Source: Saccharopolyspora hirsuta
Lineage (GTDB): Bacteria; Actinomycetota; Actinomycetes; Mycobacteriales; Pseudonocardiaceae
Length of the DNA: 64,000 nt
Assembly (NCBI RefSeq): GCF_008630535.1
Contig: NZ_VWPH01000005.1
Coordinates: forward strand, 372,001 to 436,000
Direction of reading: 5' to 3'
The translations under genes were made by a program, and so were the position numbers. The notes below the pieces were generated by a model. That model was given only the letters and a program-made list of their open reading frames with translations, did not search any database and was not told the origin of the DNA. This document shows, piece by piece, positions 62,962 through 64,000 of this stretch; the first letter of the stretch is position 1, and each line of letters opens with the position of its first letter.

Positions 62962-64000
62962 TCAGTTGCCGAAGAAAGCGTTCATCTCCTGGACGACGAG
63001 GTGAATTTGCCGTTCGTCCAGCGCCGGGTGCAGCGGGAGGGAGAGAATTTCCGCGGCCTGCTTTTCGGTGACCGGCAGCCCGCCCGCCGCGACCTCGACG
63101 CTGCCGTCCCCGGCCGCGGGCTGCCGGTGAATCGGCACCGGGTAGTGAATTGCCGTTTCGATTCCCGAATTGCGCAGGTGCGCTTGCAGCTCGGCCCGCT
63201 GGTCCGTTCGGATCACGTACCGGTGATAAACGTGAACGGCATTGCCGCCGACCACCGGTGTGGTGATCGGAAGCCCGGAAAGTCCTTCGTCGTAGATCTG
63301 CGCCAGATCGCGCCGGCGCTTCGTCCACTCCTCCAGGTGGGACAGCTTGATGTTGAGCAGGCACGCCTGCAGGCTGTCGAGCCTGGAATTCTCGCCCCAG
63401 CGGACGACCGTGTCGCGGTCCTGCAAACCGTGGTTCCGCAGCAACCGCAGCTCGCGGGCCAGCTCGTCGTCATCGGTCACCACGACACCCGCGTCACCGC
63501 AGGCGCCCAAGTTCTTCAGCGGGTGCAGGCTGAAGCACCCGGCGATGCCGAATCCGCCGACCGGCACGCCGTCGGACGAAGCGAGGATCGCCTGCGCGCA
63601 GTCCTCGACGAGCAGCACGCCCCGCCGCGCGCACAGGTCCCGGATCGCCCCGATCCTGGCCGGGAGCCCCCGCAGGTGGACCGCGATCACCACCCGCGTG
63701 TCCGCGGTGATCGCCCGGTCCAGCGCCTCGACGTCGATGTTCTCGTCGTCGGCGACGTCGACCAGCAGCGGCCGCAGGCCCTCCGAGATCATGGCCCCGG
63801 CCGTCGCGACGAACGTGTTGGCGACCGTGATCCCGGTGGCACCGGCCTCGATCCCGAGGGCGCGGAGCACCAGCCGGAGCGCATCGGTCCCGGAGTTGAC
63901 CGCGACGGCGTGCGCCACGTCGTGGAGCTCGGCGATCCGCCCCTCGAAAGCGGCGACCTCACCGCCGCCGATGAACTGACCGGAGCGCAACTGCGCCGAA
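62962..64000 (-). CDS. DegT/DnrJ/EryC1/StrS sugar aminotransferase (partial at window edge)
   Basis: The frame remains open to base 64000, so the N-terminus lies outside the window. The PLP aminotransferase shows SGQFIGGGEVAAFEG, NSGTDALRLVL, LLVEDCAQAILAS and the Schiff-base lysine in SLHPLKNLGACGDAG. The C-terminal HPALDERQIHLVV is also typical. It probably makes a 3- or 4-amino deoxysugar. Codon use is somewhat less GC-rich in the last part (AATTTT, GAATTC runs), unlike its neighbours. Confidence 0.9.
   Translation of the reverse strand, partial: SAQLRSGQFIGGGEVAAFEGRIAELHDVAHAVAVNSGTDALRLVLRALGIEAGATGITVANTFVATAGAMISEGLRPLLVDVADDENIDVEALDRAITADTRVVIAVHLRGLPARIGAIRDLCARRGVLLVEDCAQAILASSDGVPVGGFGIAGCFSLHPLKNLGACGDAGVVVTDDDELARELRLLRNHGLQDRDTVVRWGENSRLDSLQACLLNIKLSHLEEWTKRRRDLAQIYDEGLSGLPITTPVVGGNAVHVYHRYVIRTDQRAELQAHLRNSGIETAIHYPVPIHRQPAAGDGSVEVAAGGLPVTEKQAAEILSLPLHPALDERQIHLVVQEMNAFFGN

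Overview
The window is a high-GC chromosome segment from a Gram-positive actinomycete, most likely the Pseudonocardiaceae and plausibly Saccharopolyspora or a close relative. This is inferred from the GC-rich third codon positions, frequent GTG starts, an F420-type LLM enzyme, a large AfsR/BTAD regulator, CYP105-like P450s, DUF5313 and DUF6343 proteins, and actinobacterial -10 boxes of the TANNNT type. No rRNA, tRNA, CRISPR array, transposase or replication origin was found.

Layout. 1-3.6 kb: a partial gene, htpG and a P450. 3.6-6.9 kb: a BTAD/NB-ARC/TPR regulator divergent from that P450, with three TGACAC repeats at exact 11-bp spacing between them. 6.9-12.5 kb: two methyltransferases, a flavin monooxygenase, and a CYP105-like P450/ferredoxin pair facing a TetR gene over a well-defined promoter/operator. 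12.5-18.6 kb: a reductive pyrimidine-degradation set (nitrilase-type amidohydrolase, class III aminotransferase, dihydropyrimidinase, F420-type LLM enzyme, NCS2 permease) that lacks dihydropyrimidine dehydrogenase. 18.8-36.5 kb: accessory metabolism (two amidases, an FAD oxidase, FAH-family hydrolase, SDR, MDR reductase, PLP dehydratase, pirin, VIT1 transporter, enoyl-CoA hydratase) with TetR and IclR regulators and small membrane proteins.

36.5-42.5 kb: a 56-residue Gly/Trp-repeat microprotein behind a long non-coding leader, then a strong terminator hairpin and an ABC exporter. This is the best candidate for an undescribed system. It is followed by a VioD/salicylyl-CoA-hydroxylase-like monooxygenase and an orphan cytochrome b (QcrB). 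42.5-46.7 kb: RNase Z, a COG0523 GTPase, small conserved proteins, and a sulfur-type leader peptide ahead of a winged-helix regulator.

46.7-56.4 kb: an organosulfur-scavenging locus. A ROK regulator, lipoprotein binding protein, two permeases, type I sulfatase and double ATPase form one translationally coupled operon, headed by a near-leaderless leader peptide ending in three cysteines. An AtsK-type sulfate-ester dioxygenase diverges from it. 56.4-58.3 kb: rtcB and archease. 58.3-61.8 kb: an MBL protein, an ABC-F protein behind a leaderless leader-peptide attenuator, and an SDR. 61.9-64 kb: an epimerase and a sugar aminotransferase that runs off the edge, probably the border of a deoxysugar cluster.

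A hairpin repeat family occurs twice between convergent genes (26.3 and 39.2 kb), and a remnant at 42.49 kb supplies the qcrB stop codon.
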